Shown: positions 7,332-15,235, counted from the first letter of the stretch. The stretch is DNA of 18,993 bases from Sva-07 sp035527095 (GCA_035527095.1 DATLBC010000094.1:1-18993); one strand, 5' to 3'. Made by a program: numbers and translations. The notes: a model not told the origin generated them from the letters alone.

Positions 7332-8363
7332 ATGGACCCAGATGTATCTGACGCCGAACTGTCCCACGCTCGATCCATCGTGTCGGAGCTCGGTGTTTCC
7401 GAGAATGTTCGACTCTCGGAAGAACTCGTTTCCGAAGCGCTGGGACTCATCGCCGATCAGCCTGACACGCTCGATCTGAAGATCGCCACGGCAGCGCTCG
7501 CCGAAATGCGTGACGCCTATGCGATGTTCGCCCCGTACAAGGAGCGTCGGAAGGTGTCGATCTTCGGTTCGGCCCGAACGAGTGCCGACGATCCGCTGTA
7601 CGAGCTGACCGTTGGACTCGCGCGAACGCTGGCCGCACATGGCTGGATGGCGGTCACCGGAGCGGGGCCAGGGATCATGCAGGCCGGCATGGAGGGTGCC
7701 GGACGTGAGATGTCGATCGGCGTCTCCATCCGGCTGCCGTTCGAGTCCGGTGCCAACTCGGTGATCGCGGGCGACGAGAAGCACGTCAGCATGAAGTACT
7801 TCTTCACCCGCAAGCTGATGTTGATCAAGGAGTCGCAAGCGTTCGTGTGCATGCCCGGCGGCTTCGGCACGCTCGACGAGATGTTCGAACTGCTCACGCT
7901 CACGCAGACCGGCAAGGGCGTTCCCGTTCCGATCGTGCTGCTCGACGCGCCAGGCGACCCATTCTGGGAGGGCGTCGACACCTTTGTCCGTGAACAGTTG
8001 ATCGCCCGGGGTCTCGTCTCGGCCGACGACGTCGGCCTGTACACGATCACCAACGGTGTCGACGAGGCTGCGAGCATCATCGAGAGCTTCTACGCGAACT
8101 ACGACTCGATCCGATTCGTCGGCGATCACCTCGTGATCCGGATGCACCACGGCCCAACAGATGCTCAACTGGCCGAGCTCAACGAGCGATTCGGGCATCT
8201 GGCCTCGAGCGGCGCGATCATTCGGACGGAACCCTTCAAGATCGAACGACGCGACGACGACAAGCTCGACCTCGATCGGATCTCGTGTGTATTCGCGAAG
8301 CGCGGCTACAGCGACCTGGTCGCCATGATCCGCGTGCTCAACAGCTACGTCTCGTCGAGTTGA
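7332..8363 (+). CDS. LOG-family (TIGR00730-type) Rossmann-fold protein
   Basis: A 343-residue protein with the LOG/lysine-decarboxylase-like Rossmann fold, a family including cytokinin-riboside-monophosphate phosphoribohydrolases and nucleotide 5'-monophosphate nucleosidases. The core runs from about residue 73 (VSIFGSART) through GAGPGIMQAGMEGA, to YFFTRK (Arg160) and the diagnostic PGGFGTLDE (175-183), which carries the catalytic Glu183. Residues 1-70 are an acidic helical N-terminal extension. Residues from about 255 form a C-terminal extension beginning FYANYDSIRFVG. The family core is about 180 residues, so nearly half of this protein lies outside it. A nucleotide-monophosphate glycosidase role is plausible; plant-type cytokinin production is not implied. 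Its 3' end overlaps the convergent 65-residue gene by 19 bp. Confidence 0.9.
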   Translation: MDPDVSDAELSHARSIVSELGVSENVRLSEELVSEALGLIADQPDTLDLKIATAALAEMRDAYAMFAPYKERRKVSIFGSARTSADDPLYELTVGLARTLAAHGWMAVTGAGPGIMQAGMEGAGREMSIGVSIRLPFESGANSVIAGDEKHVSMKYFFTRKLMLIKESQAFVCMPGGFGTLDEMFELLTLTQTGKGVPVPIVLLDAPGDPFWEGVDTFVREQLIARGLVSADDVGLYTITNGVDEAASIIESFYANYDSIRFVGDHLVIRMHHGPTDAQLAELNERFGHLASSGAIIRTEPFKIERRDDDKLDLDRISCVFAKRGYSDLVAMIRVLNSYVSSS

Positions 8364-8542
8364 CGAAGTACGGCGGCCGCCTTCTCGATCGCTCGGCGTG
8401 CCTGCATCAGCTTCTTGTCGTCGACCGGACGGGTGGTCTCACCATCGGCGACTGCCTCGCTCAGCCGGTCGAACGCCACCTCGTCGAGGTCGGCAGCAAC
8501 GGCCTCGAGTCGCTCGACGAACGTGGCGTACTCCCCCATCAT
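8345..8542 (-). CDS. Small helical protein of unknown function, coupled to glcF
   Basis: A 65-residue acidic protein starting MMGEYATFVERLEAVAADLD. It appears almost entirely helical: an N-terminal amphipathic helix, a central linker DGETTRPVDD and a C-terminal helix rich in Ala, Lys and Leu. There is no cysteine, signal peptide or known motif. The start is supported by the exact ATGA overlap with the stop of the iron-sulfur gene (8539-8542). A second in-frame ATG follows at once. The gene's end overlaps the convergent LOG gene tail to tail. Its reading frame stays open far upstream, but only this part lies outside the iron-sulfur gene. The coupling suggests it is made in proportion to GlcF, but no function can be assigned. 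Confidence 0.7.
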   Translation of the reverse strand: MMGEYATFVERLEAVAADLDEVAFDRLSEAVADGETTRPVDDKKLMQARRAIEKAAAVLRQLDET

Positions 8543-9744
8543 CGCCCGGCCACGCCGAGCGCTTCGGCCAAGATGTCGACAGGGTGTTTCACGGGAAGAT
8601 CGAGCGTTCCGGCAAGATGCATGGAACAGCCGGGATTCGCACTGGCCACGACGACAGCACCGGACCGATCGGTCGCCCGCATGATCGAGGCAACCTTGCG
8701 TGCGCGGATGTCTCCTGCCAGATCCGGCTGCAGAGCGGAATACGCCCCGCCGGCGCCGCAGCACAGGCCGGCGTCGTCGAGTTCCACGACCTCGGCAACA
8801 TGAGCGAGCAACGTCCTGACAGGCTCGTGTGCACGTTGCACGTGCCGGAGATGGCACGGATCCTGGACGATCACTGCCCCACCGCCACGCAGGGGGACCG
8901 GTAGGCGGTCGAGCCGTTCGGCCAACCACTCGGAGATGTCGACCACCCGGGCGCTGAACCGACGGGCGTTCTCGGTGCCCAGCAGCGTGCCGTAGTCCTT
9001 CATCGACGCGCCGCACCCGGCCGAATTCACCAGAATCGACGCCGATCCGGGCATCGATGCCATCACTCGCTCTGCCAACGCCACCGCGTCGTCGTGCAGG
9101 CCGGCGTGGACGTGGAGGGCCCCGCAACACCCTCCGCCCGATCCGGGGACTGCAAGCGTCGCGCCGGTGAGCGCGATGAGCGCGGCTGTGTTGCGGTGTG
9201 TCTCGCGCTGCCATGCGTCCATCACGCAGCCGGTGTACAACCACACGTCCGAGCCGGTCGTCGCGACCTTCGCCACCCGGCGAAGCGGTAGCCGCGGCAC
9301 GCCCAGGCGCTTCGGCACGAGACGCAGCCGTTGGCCCGCCGCGAGTGCCGTGGAGCCCGCCAGCAGGAGTCGGTGCCGCGGGAGTACGCGGAACCCGAAC
9401 CGCTGCCACCACGGCGTGATCCGCCCCCCGGTGGCGAGCGCGGACCGGGTCTCCTCCATCAGCGCACCGAACTGGACGCCACTCGGACACGCCGTCTCGC
9501 ATCCTCGGCACTGCACGCAGGTCTCGATGAAGTCGACGAACTCGTCGTCGATCGGGAGCTCGCCGCGGTCCACGGCACGCATGGCATCGATGCGCCCACG
9601 CGGCGAGTACCTCTCTTCGCCGGTGACCCGGAATGTCGGACAGTGGGGCAGACACAAGCCGCAGCTCACGCACGTGGCCGCCAGCTCGGCGTCGAGCCCG
9701 AGCACGGACACGCTCAAGGGTTCGGAGCTCGATGCGACGACCAT
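8539..9744 (-). CDS. glcF: Glycolate oxidase iron-sulfur subunit (GlcF-like)
   Basis: A 401-residue cytoplasmic electron-transfer subunit. Two 4Fe-4S ferredoxin motifs lie near the N-terminus: CVSCGLCLPHCP (Cys25, 28, 31, 35) and CVQCRGCETACP (Cys76, 79, 82, 86). Two cysteine-rich CCG domains follow, with GGGCCGALHVHAG and GLCCGAGGAYS, each preceded by its upstream Cys block (YTGCVMD, QDPCHLRHV). This order and length fit GlcF, which passes electrons from the flavin subunits GlcD/GlcE to the quinone pool. A heterodisulfide-reductase-like or lactate-oxidising role is a weaker alternative. The start at 9744 is chosen because TACGAT lies 9 nt upstream and earlier codons encode Cys/Arg-rich shadow sequence. 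GlcD and GlcE are encoded about 3 kb away on the same strand. Confidence 0.92.
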   Translation of the reverse strand: MVVASSSEPLSVSVLGLDAELAATCVSCGLCLPHCPTFRVTGEERYSPRGRIDAMRAVDRGELPIDDEFVDFIETCVQCRGCETACPSGVQFGALMEETRSALATGGRITPWWQRFGFRVLPRHRLLLAGSTALAAGQRLRLVPKRLGVPRLPLRRVAKVATTGSDVWLYTGCVMDAWQRETHRNTAALIALTGATLAVPGSGGGCCGALHVHAGLHDDAVALAERVMASMPGSASILVNSAGCGASMKDYGTLLGTENARRFSARVVDISEWLAERLDRLPVPLRGGGAVIVQDPCHLRHVQRAHEPVRTLLAHVAEVVELDDAGLCCGAGGAYSALQPDLAGDIRARKVASIMRATDRSGAVVVASANPGCSMHLAGTLDLPVKHPVDILAEALGVAGR

Positions 9745-9773
9745 GGTCCAGCCATCGTACGTTCTCGCCACGC
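9745..9773. promoter_or_regulatory. Divergent promoter pair with overlapping -10 elements
   Basis: The plus strand has TACGTT (9758-9763), 10 nt before the ATG at 9774. The minus strand has TACGAT (9759 to 9754), 9 nt before the ATG at 9744. They share the TA step at 9758-9759 within the palindrome CGTACG. Predicted leaders are 2-4 nt on both sides. No Shine-Dalgarno sequence fits in either leader. Confidence 0.5.
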
Positions 9774-10592
9774 ATGCCCGAAGGCCACACGATTCACCGC
9801 ATCGCCCGCGACCACACGACATTGCTCGTCGGGCGCGCCATCAGCGTGTCGAGCCCGCAGGGCCGATTCACGCCCGACGCCGAGCGGGTCGACGGAGCGA
9901 CGCTCGACCGGATCGAACCGTATGGCAAGCACCTGTTCTATCGCTGGTCTACCGGTGAGGTCGGTCACGTCCACCTCGGACTGTTCGGCAAGTTCCGCAT
10001 CCAGCGCACCGACGAGTCTCCGGAGCCGATCGGTCAGGTCCGAATGCGCCTCCAGGTCGAACCCGACCACGGCGACCACGGCTACCTCACGGTCGACCTG
10101 TCCGGCCCCACCGCGTGCTCGATCGACCCACCATCGGTTCGCCGGGAGATCCTTGCGCGCCTCGGCCCCGACCCGCTCCGACGCGGGTCGAAGCCCGATG
10201 AGATGATCACACGAGTCCAACGAAGCTCACGCGGTATCGGTGACCTCCTGATGGACCAGTCGGTCGTCGCCGGCATAGGCAACGTGTACCGCGCCGAAGC
10301 CCTCTTCGTCTCGGGAATGCACCCGCTGCGGCCGGGGACGAACTGCGACCGTGTCGAGCTGGAGGCGTTGTGGACGACCGTTCAGGCCATGCTGCGCCAG
10401 GGCGTGAAGGACAACCGCATCGTTACGGTTCGACGCGAGGATCTCGGGGTCGCGCCGAATGCGCGCATCAGGCGTGGTGAAGCGACGTACGCCTACAAGC
10501 GCGACCGCTGCCTGCTGTGTGGCGACGAGATCCGCGTCATCGACATCGCCAACCGTCGCTGCTACTACTGCCCGACACATCAGCCGGTGTGA
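9774..10592 (+). CDS. Fpg/Nei-family DNA glycosylase (Nei2-like)
   Basis: A 272-residue bifunctional DNA glycosylase/AP lyase for base excision repair of oxidised bases. It begins MPEGHTIHR, so Pro2 is the catalytic amine and Glu3 the acid. Lys52 in PYGKHLF corresponds to the conserved lysine. The helix-two-turn-helix is seen in LLMDQSVVAGIGNVYRAEAL, and a C-terminal zinc finger has Cys246, Cys249, Cys263 and Cys266 (CLLC and CYYC). The MPEGHT start and SSPQGRF segment resemble the mycobacterial Nei2-like branch more than classical Fpg, so formamidopyrimidine specificity should not be assumed. The start is unambiguous because Pro2 must be the second residue. It is divergent from glcF across 29 bp, and the aldehyde dehydrogenase follows 17 bp downstream. 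Confidence 0.95.
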   Translation: MPEGHTIHRIARDHTTLLVGRAISVSSPQGRFTPDAERVDGATLDRIEPYGKHLFYRWSTGEVGHVHLGLFGKFRIQRTDESPEPIGQVRMRLQVEPDHGDHGYLTVDLSGPTACSIDPPSVRREILARLGPDPLRRGSKPDEMITRVQRSSRGIGDLLMDQSVVAGIGNVYRAEALFVSGMHPLRPGTNCDRVELEALWTTVQAMLRQGVKDNRIVTVRREDLGVAPNARIRRGEATYAYKRDRCLLCGDEIRVIDIANRRCYYCPTHQPV

Positions 10593-10597
10593 ACGCG

Positions 10598-10609
10598 TAC
10601 GCTTCACGC
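10598..10609 (+). promoter_or_regulatory. Leaderless promoter of the aldehyde dehydrogenase
   Basis: TACGCT (10598-10603) lies in the 17-bp gap after the glycosylase stop, exactly 6 nt before the ATG at 10610, so a leaderless transcript is predicted. There is no Shine-Dalgarno sequence. The two plus-strand genes therefore need not be an operon. Confidence 0.5.
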
Positions 10610-11998
10610 ATGACTGCCGTCGAGCGCATCCCCGAGATCGTCCAACAACTCCGCGACGGGTTCCACAGCGGCGTGGTCCGTGACATCGAGTCGCGGCGAG
10701 TTCAACTCCGGTCGCTGCGGGCCATGTTCGTCGAACAGGAGGACCGCCTGATCGACGCGTTGGTCGCCGACGTCGGCAAGCCGCGCATCGAGGCCTACAC
10801 CACCGAGATCGCATTCACGATCAACGAGATCGACCACACGCTCAAGCACCTCGACGCCTGGAACAAGCCGACCAAGATCAAGGTTCCGATCACGTTCAAG
10901 CCAGGGTCCGCCACGCTGCGGCCTGAACCGCTCGGCACCGTCTGCATCATCGCCCCGTGGAACTACCCGGTGCAGTTGTTGTTCGCCCCGCTGGTTCCCG
11001 CCCTCGCCGCCGGCAACACCGCCGTGCTCAAGCCGTCCGAGGTCACGCCGTCGGTATCGGCGCTGATCGAGGAGCTCGTACCGAGGTACTTCAACGCTTC
11101 GACGGTCGCCGTCGTCACCGGTGCAGTCGACGAGACGACGGCACTCCTCGAACAGCGCTTCGATCACATCTTCTACACCGGCAACGGGAAGGTCGGCCGC
11201 GTGGTGATGCGTGCGGCGGCCGAACACCTCACACCGGTCACGCTCGAACTCGGCGGCAAGAGCCCTGCCATCGTCGCCGCCGACGCCAACCTCGAGGTCG
11301 CCGCGAAGCGCATTGCCTGGGCGAAGTTCCTGAACGCCGGCCAGACCTGTGTGGCCCCCGACTACGTGCTCGTCGAGGAGAGCGTCGAGGACCAGCTCGT
11401 CACGGCTCTTGCCGACGCGGTGACGACCTTCTACGGCGCCGACCCGCGACAGTCGGACGACTACGCCCGCATCGTCAACGAGCGCCATCACGAACGGCTG
11501 ATGAAGCTGCTCGACGCCGGCGGCTACGACGCCACCGTGATCGGTGGTACCGGCGACCGAGGGAGTCGGTACATCGCCCCGACCGTCCTCGCCGGCGTGA
11601 AGCCCGATGCCGCGGTGATGGACGACGAGATCTTTGGACCGATCCTGCCGGTCCTGACCGTCGGCGACATCGACGAGGCGATCCGGTTCGTCAACGACCG
11701 GGAGAAGCCGCTGGCGCTCTACGCGTTCAGCAGCGACGAAGACACGCTCGAGCACGTCGTCGCCAACACGTCGGCCGGCGGGGTCACCCTCAATCACGCT
11801 GTCCTGCACCTCGCGGTTCCCGATCTACCGTTCGGTGGCGTCGGCGAGAGCGGTATGGGTTCGTACCACGGCAAGTCCGGCTTCGACACCTTCAGCCACG
11901 CCAAGGCCGTCCTCGACAAGCCGACGCGACCCGACCCGGCGCTCATGTACCCGCCGTACACGAGCATGAAGCAGAAGATCCTCCGCAAGTTCCTCTGA
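10610..11998 (+). CDS. NAD(P)-dependent aldehyde dehydrogenase, class 3-like
   Basis: A 462-residue enzyme that oxidises an aldehyde to the carboxylic acid with NAD(P)+. APWNYPVQ and KPSE form the cofactor pocket. TLELGGKSP carries general-base Glu213, and NAGQTCVAPDY carries nucleophile Cys247. The Glu-Cys spacing of 34 and the length match the ALDH3/coniferyl-aldehyde-type branch rather than the longer ALDH1/2 type. EIFGPILPV and PFGGVGESGMGSYHG are present. The basic C-terminal tail MKQKILRKFL resembles the membrane-associating ends of fatty-aldehyde enzymes, though it is not a clear transmembrane segment. The physiological substrate is unknown; a medium or long-chain aldehyde is likely by family. 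The start at 10610 is set by the TACGCT element. Confidence 0.94.
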   Translation: MTAVERIPEIVQQLRDGFHSGVVRDIESRRVQLRSLRAMFVEQEDRLIDALVADVGKPRIEAYTTEIAFTINEIDHTLKHLDAWNKPTKIKVPITFKPGSATLRPEPLGTVCIIAPWNYPVQLLFAPLVPALAAGNTAVLKPSEVTPSVSALIEELVPRYFNASTVAVVTGAVDETTALLEQRFDHIFYTGNGKVGRVVMRAAAEHLTPVTLELGGKSPAIVAADANLEVAAKRIAWAKFLNAGQTCVAPDYVLVEESVEDQLVTALADAVTTFYGADPRQSDDYARIVNERHHERLMKLLDAGGYDATVIGGTGDRGSRYIAPTVLAGVKPDAAVMDDEIFGPILPVLTVGDIDEAIRFVNDREKPLALYAFSSDEDTLEHVVANTSAGGVTLNHAVLHLAVPDLPFGGVGESGMGSYHGKSGFDTFSHAKAVLDKPTRPDPALMYPPYTSMKQKILRKFL

Positions 11999-12027
11999 CT
12001 GTCACCGCGCCCGCTCCGTTCCCGTGG

Positions 12028-12924
12028 CTACTGGGCGGTCCATGGTGGTGCGTCGGGGTCGCCACGCCAGTAGCGAAGTCGGCGTTCGGCCTCCGGGCGC
12101 GCACCAGGATCATCGATCGACGCAGCGACGCGCATCAGCGTGGCTGCGACCAGACGAAGCTCGGCGAGAGCAATCGTCGTCGGATCGTCGCTCAGCGACT
12201 GCCCGTACCCCTGCGCGAACTCCTCGTATTCCCCCGGTCGACCGCCCCAGCGACCGGCCAGCGTCAACATCGGACCATGGTCCCATCCCGGCGCAGCTCG
12301 ACACAACAGGTCCCAGTCGAGCAGCACCGGCCCCTCGGCACGCATCAGGACATTGCCCGGATGCACGTCACCGTGGCAGAGCACGGCGCGGTCGAAGTCG
12401 CCCCAGTTGCGGTGGCGCACGATCGCACGCTCGAGACCTCGACGTGCCGCTTCGTCGAGCGCGGGTGCCGCGCGTTCGAGCAGCGATTCGAAGTCCCACC
12501 ACGGAAATGCGGTCGGAGATGGGAGCGGCACCGATGCCGGCAACGACCTCGGGTCGGTCTGGTGGACGCGTCTGACCATGTCACCGACGCCGACCCAGTC
12601 GACGGGTGTAGCCCGGTTGGCGATCCGTTCCCACGCGGTGACGCTGAGTCCGTCGACGACCACGACATCGTCGCGGACCGCACGAGGCACAGCGACACCC
12701 CGTTCGTGCCAGAACTGCGCGAGTTCGAGCGACACCTCCGCGGGTGCAGTCGGAGCGCTGACCCGCAGGACCACAGGTCCTGCCCCGAAGATCGCGTTCA
12801 TGCCGGCCCGCAACAGCTCCGGTGCATCGAGTTGCCAGACCTGTGCGGCGGCGATCGCCACCCGGCCGGCGTGTTCCAGATCGGTGATCGGACGGTCGAC
12901 ATACGCCCGCAACGACATGGTCAC
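12028..12924 (-). CDS. Aminoglycoside phosphotransferase (APH/choline kinase)-fold kinase
   Basis: A 298-residue cytoplasmic kinase of the APH fold. With numbering from the ATG at 12918, the catalytic loop is HGDVHPGN (His182, Asp184, Asn189) and the metal-binding motif is LLDWD (Asp201 to Asp203). The N-lobe carries PVVLRVSAP, in which the usual nucleotide-binding lysine is not obvious. The phosphate acceptor is unknown; the family includes sugar, choline, homoserine and methylthioribose kinases as well as antibiotic kinases, and resistance is not implied. The GTG at 12924 overlaps the glcE stop as GTGA, matching the other junctions of this run. The ATG two codons later is an alternative start. 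It is the last gene of the minus-strand run. Confidence 0.85.
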   Translation of the reverse strand: MTMSLRAYVDRPITDLEHAGRVAIAAAQVWQLDAPELLRAGMNAIFGAGPVVLRVSAPTAPAEVSLELAQFWHERGVAVPRAVRDDVVVVDGLSVTAWERIANRATPVDWVGVGDMVRRVHQTDPRSLPASVPLPSPTAFPWWDFESLLERAAPALDEAARRGLERAIVRHRNWGDFDRAVLCHGDVHPGNVLMRAEGPVLLDWDLLCRAAPGWDHGPMLTLAGRWGGRPGEYEEFAQGYGQSLSDDPTTIALAELRLVAATLMRVAASIDDPGARPEAERRLRYWRGDPDAPPWTAQ

Positions 12925-13817
12925 ACGATCGCGAGTACGTCGACGCCGGGGTTCATGCGCCCGGTCGGATCGAACTCGTGCTTGATCCGACCGTGGAGCG
13001 CTCGCACCGTCGGATCGACCGCAACCTCGTCGGCAGCCTGCGTGTGGTGGACGACCCCGACGCCGATCTCCGCGACGAAGGGTCCCGGACGATGCGTTGT
13101 GAGCCCGCCCAGCTCCGACGGCGGCAGCGACCATCGACGCGGTGGCAGGGGTGGCGGGCCATCGACCGCCACGAGGTCACCGAGCTCGGCCTGTTGGACC
13201 AGGTCGTCGCCGTGACCGTCGAGCAACACCCAGGTCGTGCCCCCATCCCACAGCAGCGACGTCGGGCGATACAAGCATCCGAGGAGCTCCCACGGATCAC
13301 GATCGCTCGTGAACCACCGTTCGCCGACCGGCAGGGGTCGAGTCCGCAGGATCACGTCGGCGAGAAATCCCAACGTGCCTTGCGATCCGACGAGCAGTCG
13401 GCAGACATCGAACCCACTGACGTTCTTGACCGTCGGACCACCTGCCTTGACCACCTCGCCCTTGGCCGAGACGTAGCGGGCCTGCAGCACCGTGTCGCGC
13501 ACGGGTCCCCACCCGAGTCGCCGGATACCGCTCCTGCCGACCGCGAGCATCCCGCCGATGGTGCCACCGTCGGGAATGGCAAGGCACTGTCCGTGCTCGG
13601 CAAGCGCCGCCTCGACTTCCTCGACCGGGGTCCCGGCGCCGCAACCGATCGTCATCTCGGCGGGCTGGATCCAGTCGATGCCCGACGGGGCCACCACCGT
13701 TCGCACATCCGGAACCGGGCCGCCTCGGGAGCCGAGACCGGTGACCGTGACCGGGCCCTCTGTGCCGACCTCGGCGGCGAAGGACTCGACCGCACGATCG
13801 ATTGCCGATGCACTCAC
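12921..13817 (-). CDS. glcE: Glycolate oxidase FAD-binding subunit GlcE
   Basis: A 298-residue subunit with an incomplete FAD-linked-oxidase (PCMH-type) fold. The FAD-binding segments are IGCGAGTPVEEVEAAL, AIPDGGTIGGMLAVG, and KNVSGFDVCRLLVGSQGTLG near residues 130-150. The C-terminal catalytic cap is short, ending in FDPTGRMNPGVDV, as in GlcE proteins. GlcE pairs with GlcD and GlcF to oxidise glycolate to glyoxylate. The GTG start overlaps the glcD stop by 4 bp (GTGA, 13814-13817), and its own stop overlaps the kinase start in the same way. Length is a little below the usual 350. The assignment is strengthened by the adjacent glcD. Confidence 0.92.
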   Translation of the reverse strand: MSASAIDRAVESFAAEVGTEGPVTVTGLGSRGGPVPDVRTVVAPSGIDWIQPAEMTIGCGAGTPVEEVEAALAEHGQCLAIPDGGTIGGMLAVGRSGIRRLGWGPVRDTVLQARYVSAKGEVVKAGGPTVKNVSGFDVCRLLVGSQGTLGFLADVILRTRPLPVGERWFTSDRDPWELLGCLYRPTSLLWDGGTTWVLLDGHGDDLVQQAELGDLVAVDGPPPLPPRRWSLPPSELGGLTTHRPGPFVAEIGVGVVHHTQAADEVAVDPTVRALHGRIKHEFDPTGRMNPGVDVLAIV

Positions 13818-15235
13818 ACCCAGGCGCCCTCGGGCACGCTGTGGATGTCACCGCATCCTGCCGGGCTCGGCAACACCTTGTCGGGGTTGGAGAGCATCTT
13901 CGGGTCGAATGCCCGACGCAGATCGGACTGCGCTGCCAGATCCACCTCGGAGAACATCAGCGGCATCAGGTCACGCTTCTCGAGGCCGATGCCGTGTTCA
14001 CCACTCAAGACACCTCCGGCGGCCACCGACACCCGGACGATCTCGTCACCGGCCGCATGCACCCGCTCGACGGCCCCGGGCTCGCGGGCGTCGTACACCA
14101 GAAGCGGATGCAGGTTGCCATCGCCGGCGTGGAACACGTTCAACACCAGCAGTTCGTGACGGGACGCGATCTCGTAGACGCTCGCGAGCACCTCGGGCAG
14201 CTTGTGCCGCGGGACCACGGTGTCGTGGAGGTAGTAATTCGGCTTGATGCGCGCGATCGCGCCGAAGGCCGACTTGCGACCCTTCCACAGCAGTGCTCGC
14301 TCGGCATCGTCGGCAGCCACTCGGATCGTGCCCACGTTCCGGTTCGTCGCCAGCTCGCGAATCCGCTCGATCTGGGACGCCACCGACGCCGGCAGTCCCA
14401 CCACCTCGATCAGGAGCGCCGCCGCCTGGTCGACCGGTAGTCCGGCGTGGATGAACTCCTCGACGGCTCGTAGGCAGAGCTGATCCATCATTTCGACCGC
14501 GGCGGGCACGATCCCGTCGGCGATGATGTCGCTGACCAGCTGGGCGCCATCTGCGACGTCGGCGAAGTCGAGCAGCATCGTGGCGACGTCGGGTGCGTTC
14601 TGCGTCAGCTTCACGCACACCTTGGTGGCGACGCCGAACATTCCTTCACTCCCGACGAACACTCCACGAAGGTCGTAGCCCGTCGGTTCGGGGTCTTCGC
14701 CGGCGAGCACGGTGACCGACCCGTCGGGGAGTACGACCTCGATCGCATGAATGTGAGCGCTGGTCACGCCGTCGGCGAGGCAGTGCGGACCACCCGAGTT
14801 GTTGGCCACGTTGCCGCCGATCGAGCATGTCTGCTGACTGCTCGGATCGGGGGCGAAGTGCACGCCGAGGTGCGCGATCTGTGTCGAGAGGTCGAGATTG
14901 AGCACGCCGGGTTCGACCCAGGCCATCCGGTTGACCGGATCGACCGAGATGATCCGATTCATCTTCGACGTCGCGACCACGATCGAGCCGGTCGGTGGCA
15001 CTGCTCCCCCGGCGAGTCCGGTTCCGGATCCTCGAGGCACGAACGAGACGTCGAACTCGTTGGCGACCTGGATGATCGCCTGGACGTCGCCGGTGCTCTC
15101 CGCGAAGCACACGACCGCCGGGTGCCCCGACAGATTGGACGCGTCACGTCGGTAGAGGCTGACCTCGGCCGCACCGTCGCGGACCTGGTCGGGTCGCAAC
15201 CGCTGGCGTAGCCGTGCGACGAGCGGCGTGGTCAC
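13814..15235 (-). CDS. glcD: Glycolate oxidase FAD subunit GlcD (FAD-linked oxidase)
   Basis: A 473-residue flavoprotein oxidising glycolate or a related 2-hydroxy acid. The N-terminal FAD_binding_4 domain (about 35-215) has PRGSGTGLAGGAVP, CSIGGNVANNSGG and VGSEGMFGVATK. The C-terminal FAD-oxidase domain has NVFHAGDGNLHPLL and GVLSGEHGIGLEKR, both diagnostic of the GlcD/D-lactate dehydrogenase family. The end MNPGK-type motif is MLSNPDKVLPS. A D-lactate dehydrogenase alone is a possible alternative, but the adjoining glcE and distant glcF favour GlcDEF. The GTG start at 15235 overlaps the previous stop as GTGA (15232-15235), and an AAGG lies 7 nt upstream as a weak ribosome binding site. Confidence 0.95.
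   Translation of the reverse strand: MTTPLVARLRQRLRPDQVRDGAAEVSLYRRDASNLSGHPAVVCFAESTGDVQAIIQVANEFDVSFVPRGSGTGLAGGAVPPTGSIVVATSKMNRIISVDPVNRMAWVEPGVLNLDLSTQIAHLGVHFAPDPSSQQTCSIGGNVANNSGGPHCLADGVTSAHIHAIEVVLPDGSVTVLAGEDPEPTGYDLRGVFVGSEGMFGVATKVCVKLTQNAPDVATMLLDFADVADGAQLVSDIIADGIVPAAVEMMDQLCLRAVEEFIHAGLPVDQAAALLIEVVGLPASVASQIERIRELATNRNVGTIRVAADDAERALLWKGRKSAFGAIARIKPNYYLHDTVVPRHKLPEVLASVYEIASRHELLVLNVFHAGDGNLHPLLVYDAREPGAVERVHAAGDEIVRVSVAAGGVLSGEHGIGLEKRDLMPLMFSEVDLAAQSDLRRAFDPKMLSNPDKVLPSPAGCGDIHSVPEGAWV

Noticed and set aside
7331..7334. Divergent start codons overlapping at CATG (minus ATG at 7333 and plus ATG at 7332).
   Set aside because: The minus ATG at 7303 is better placed relative to the opposed -10 elements, and the intervening residues are hydrophilic and add nothing to the first membrane helix. 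The overlap remains formally possible.
5897..8198. Long open frames opposite the molybdopterin oxidoreductase (5897-7351) and across the LOG gene (6735-8198, minus).
   Set aside because: Their compositions are Arg/His/Asp rich, no motif is present, and they are antisense to strongly supported genes.
10957..13215. A 752-residue plus-strand open frame across the aldehyde dehydrogenase and the kinase region.
   Set aside because: It is out of frame with the clearly identified enzyme, rich in Arg/Pro/His, and overlaps genes on both strands; it is an artefact of high GC.
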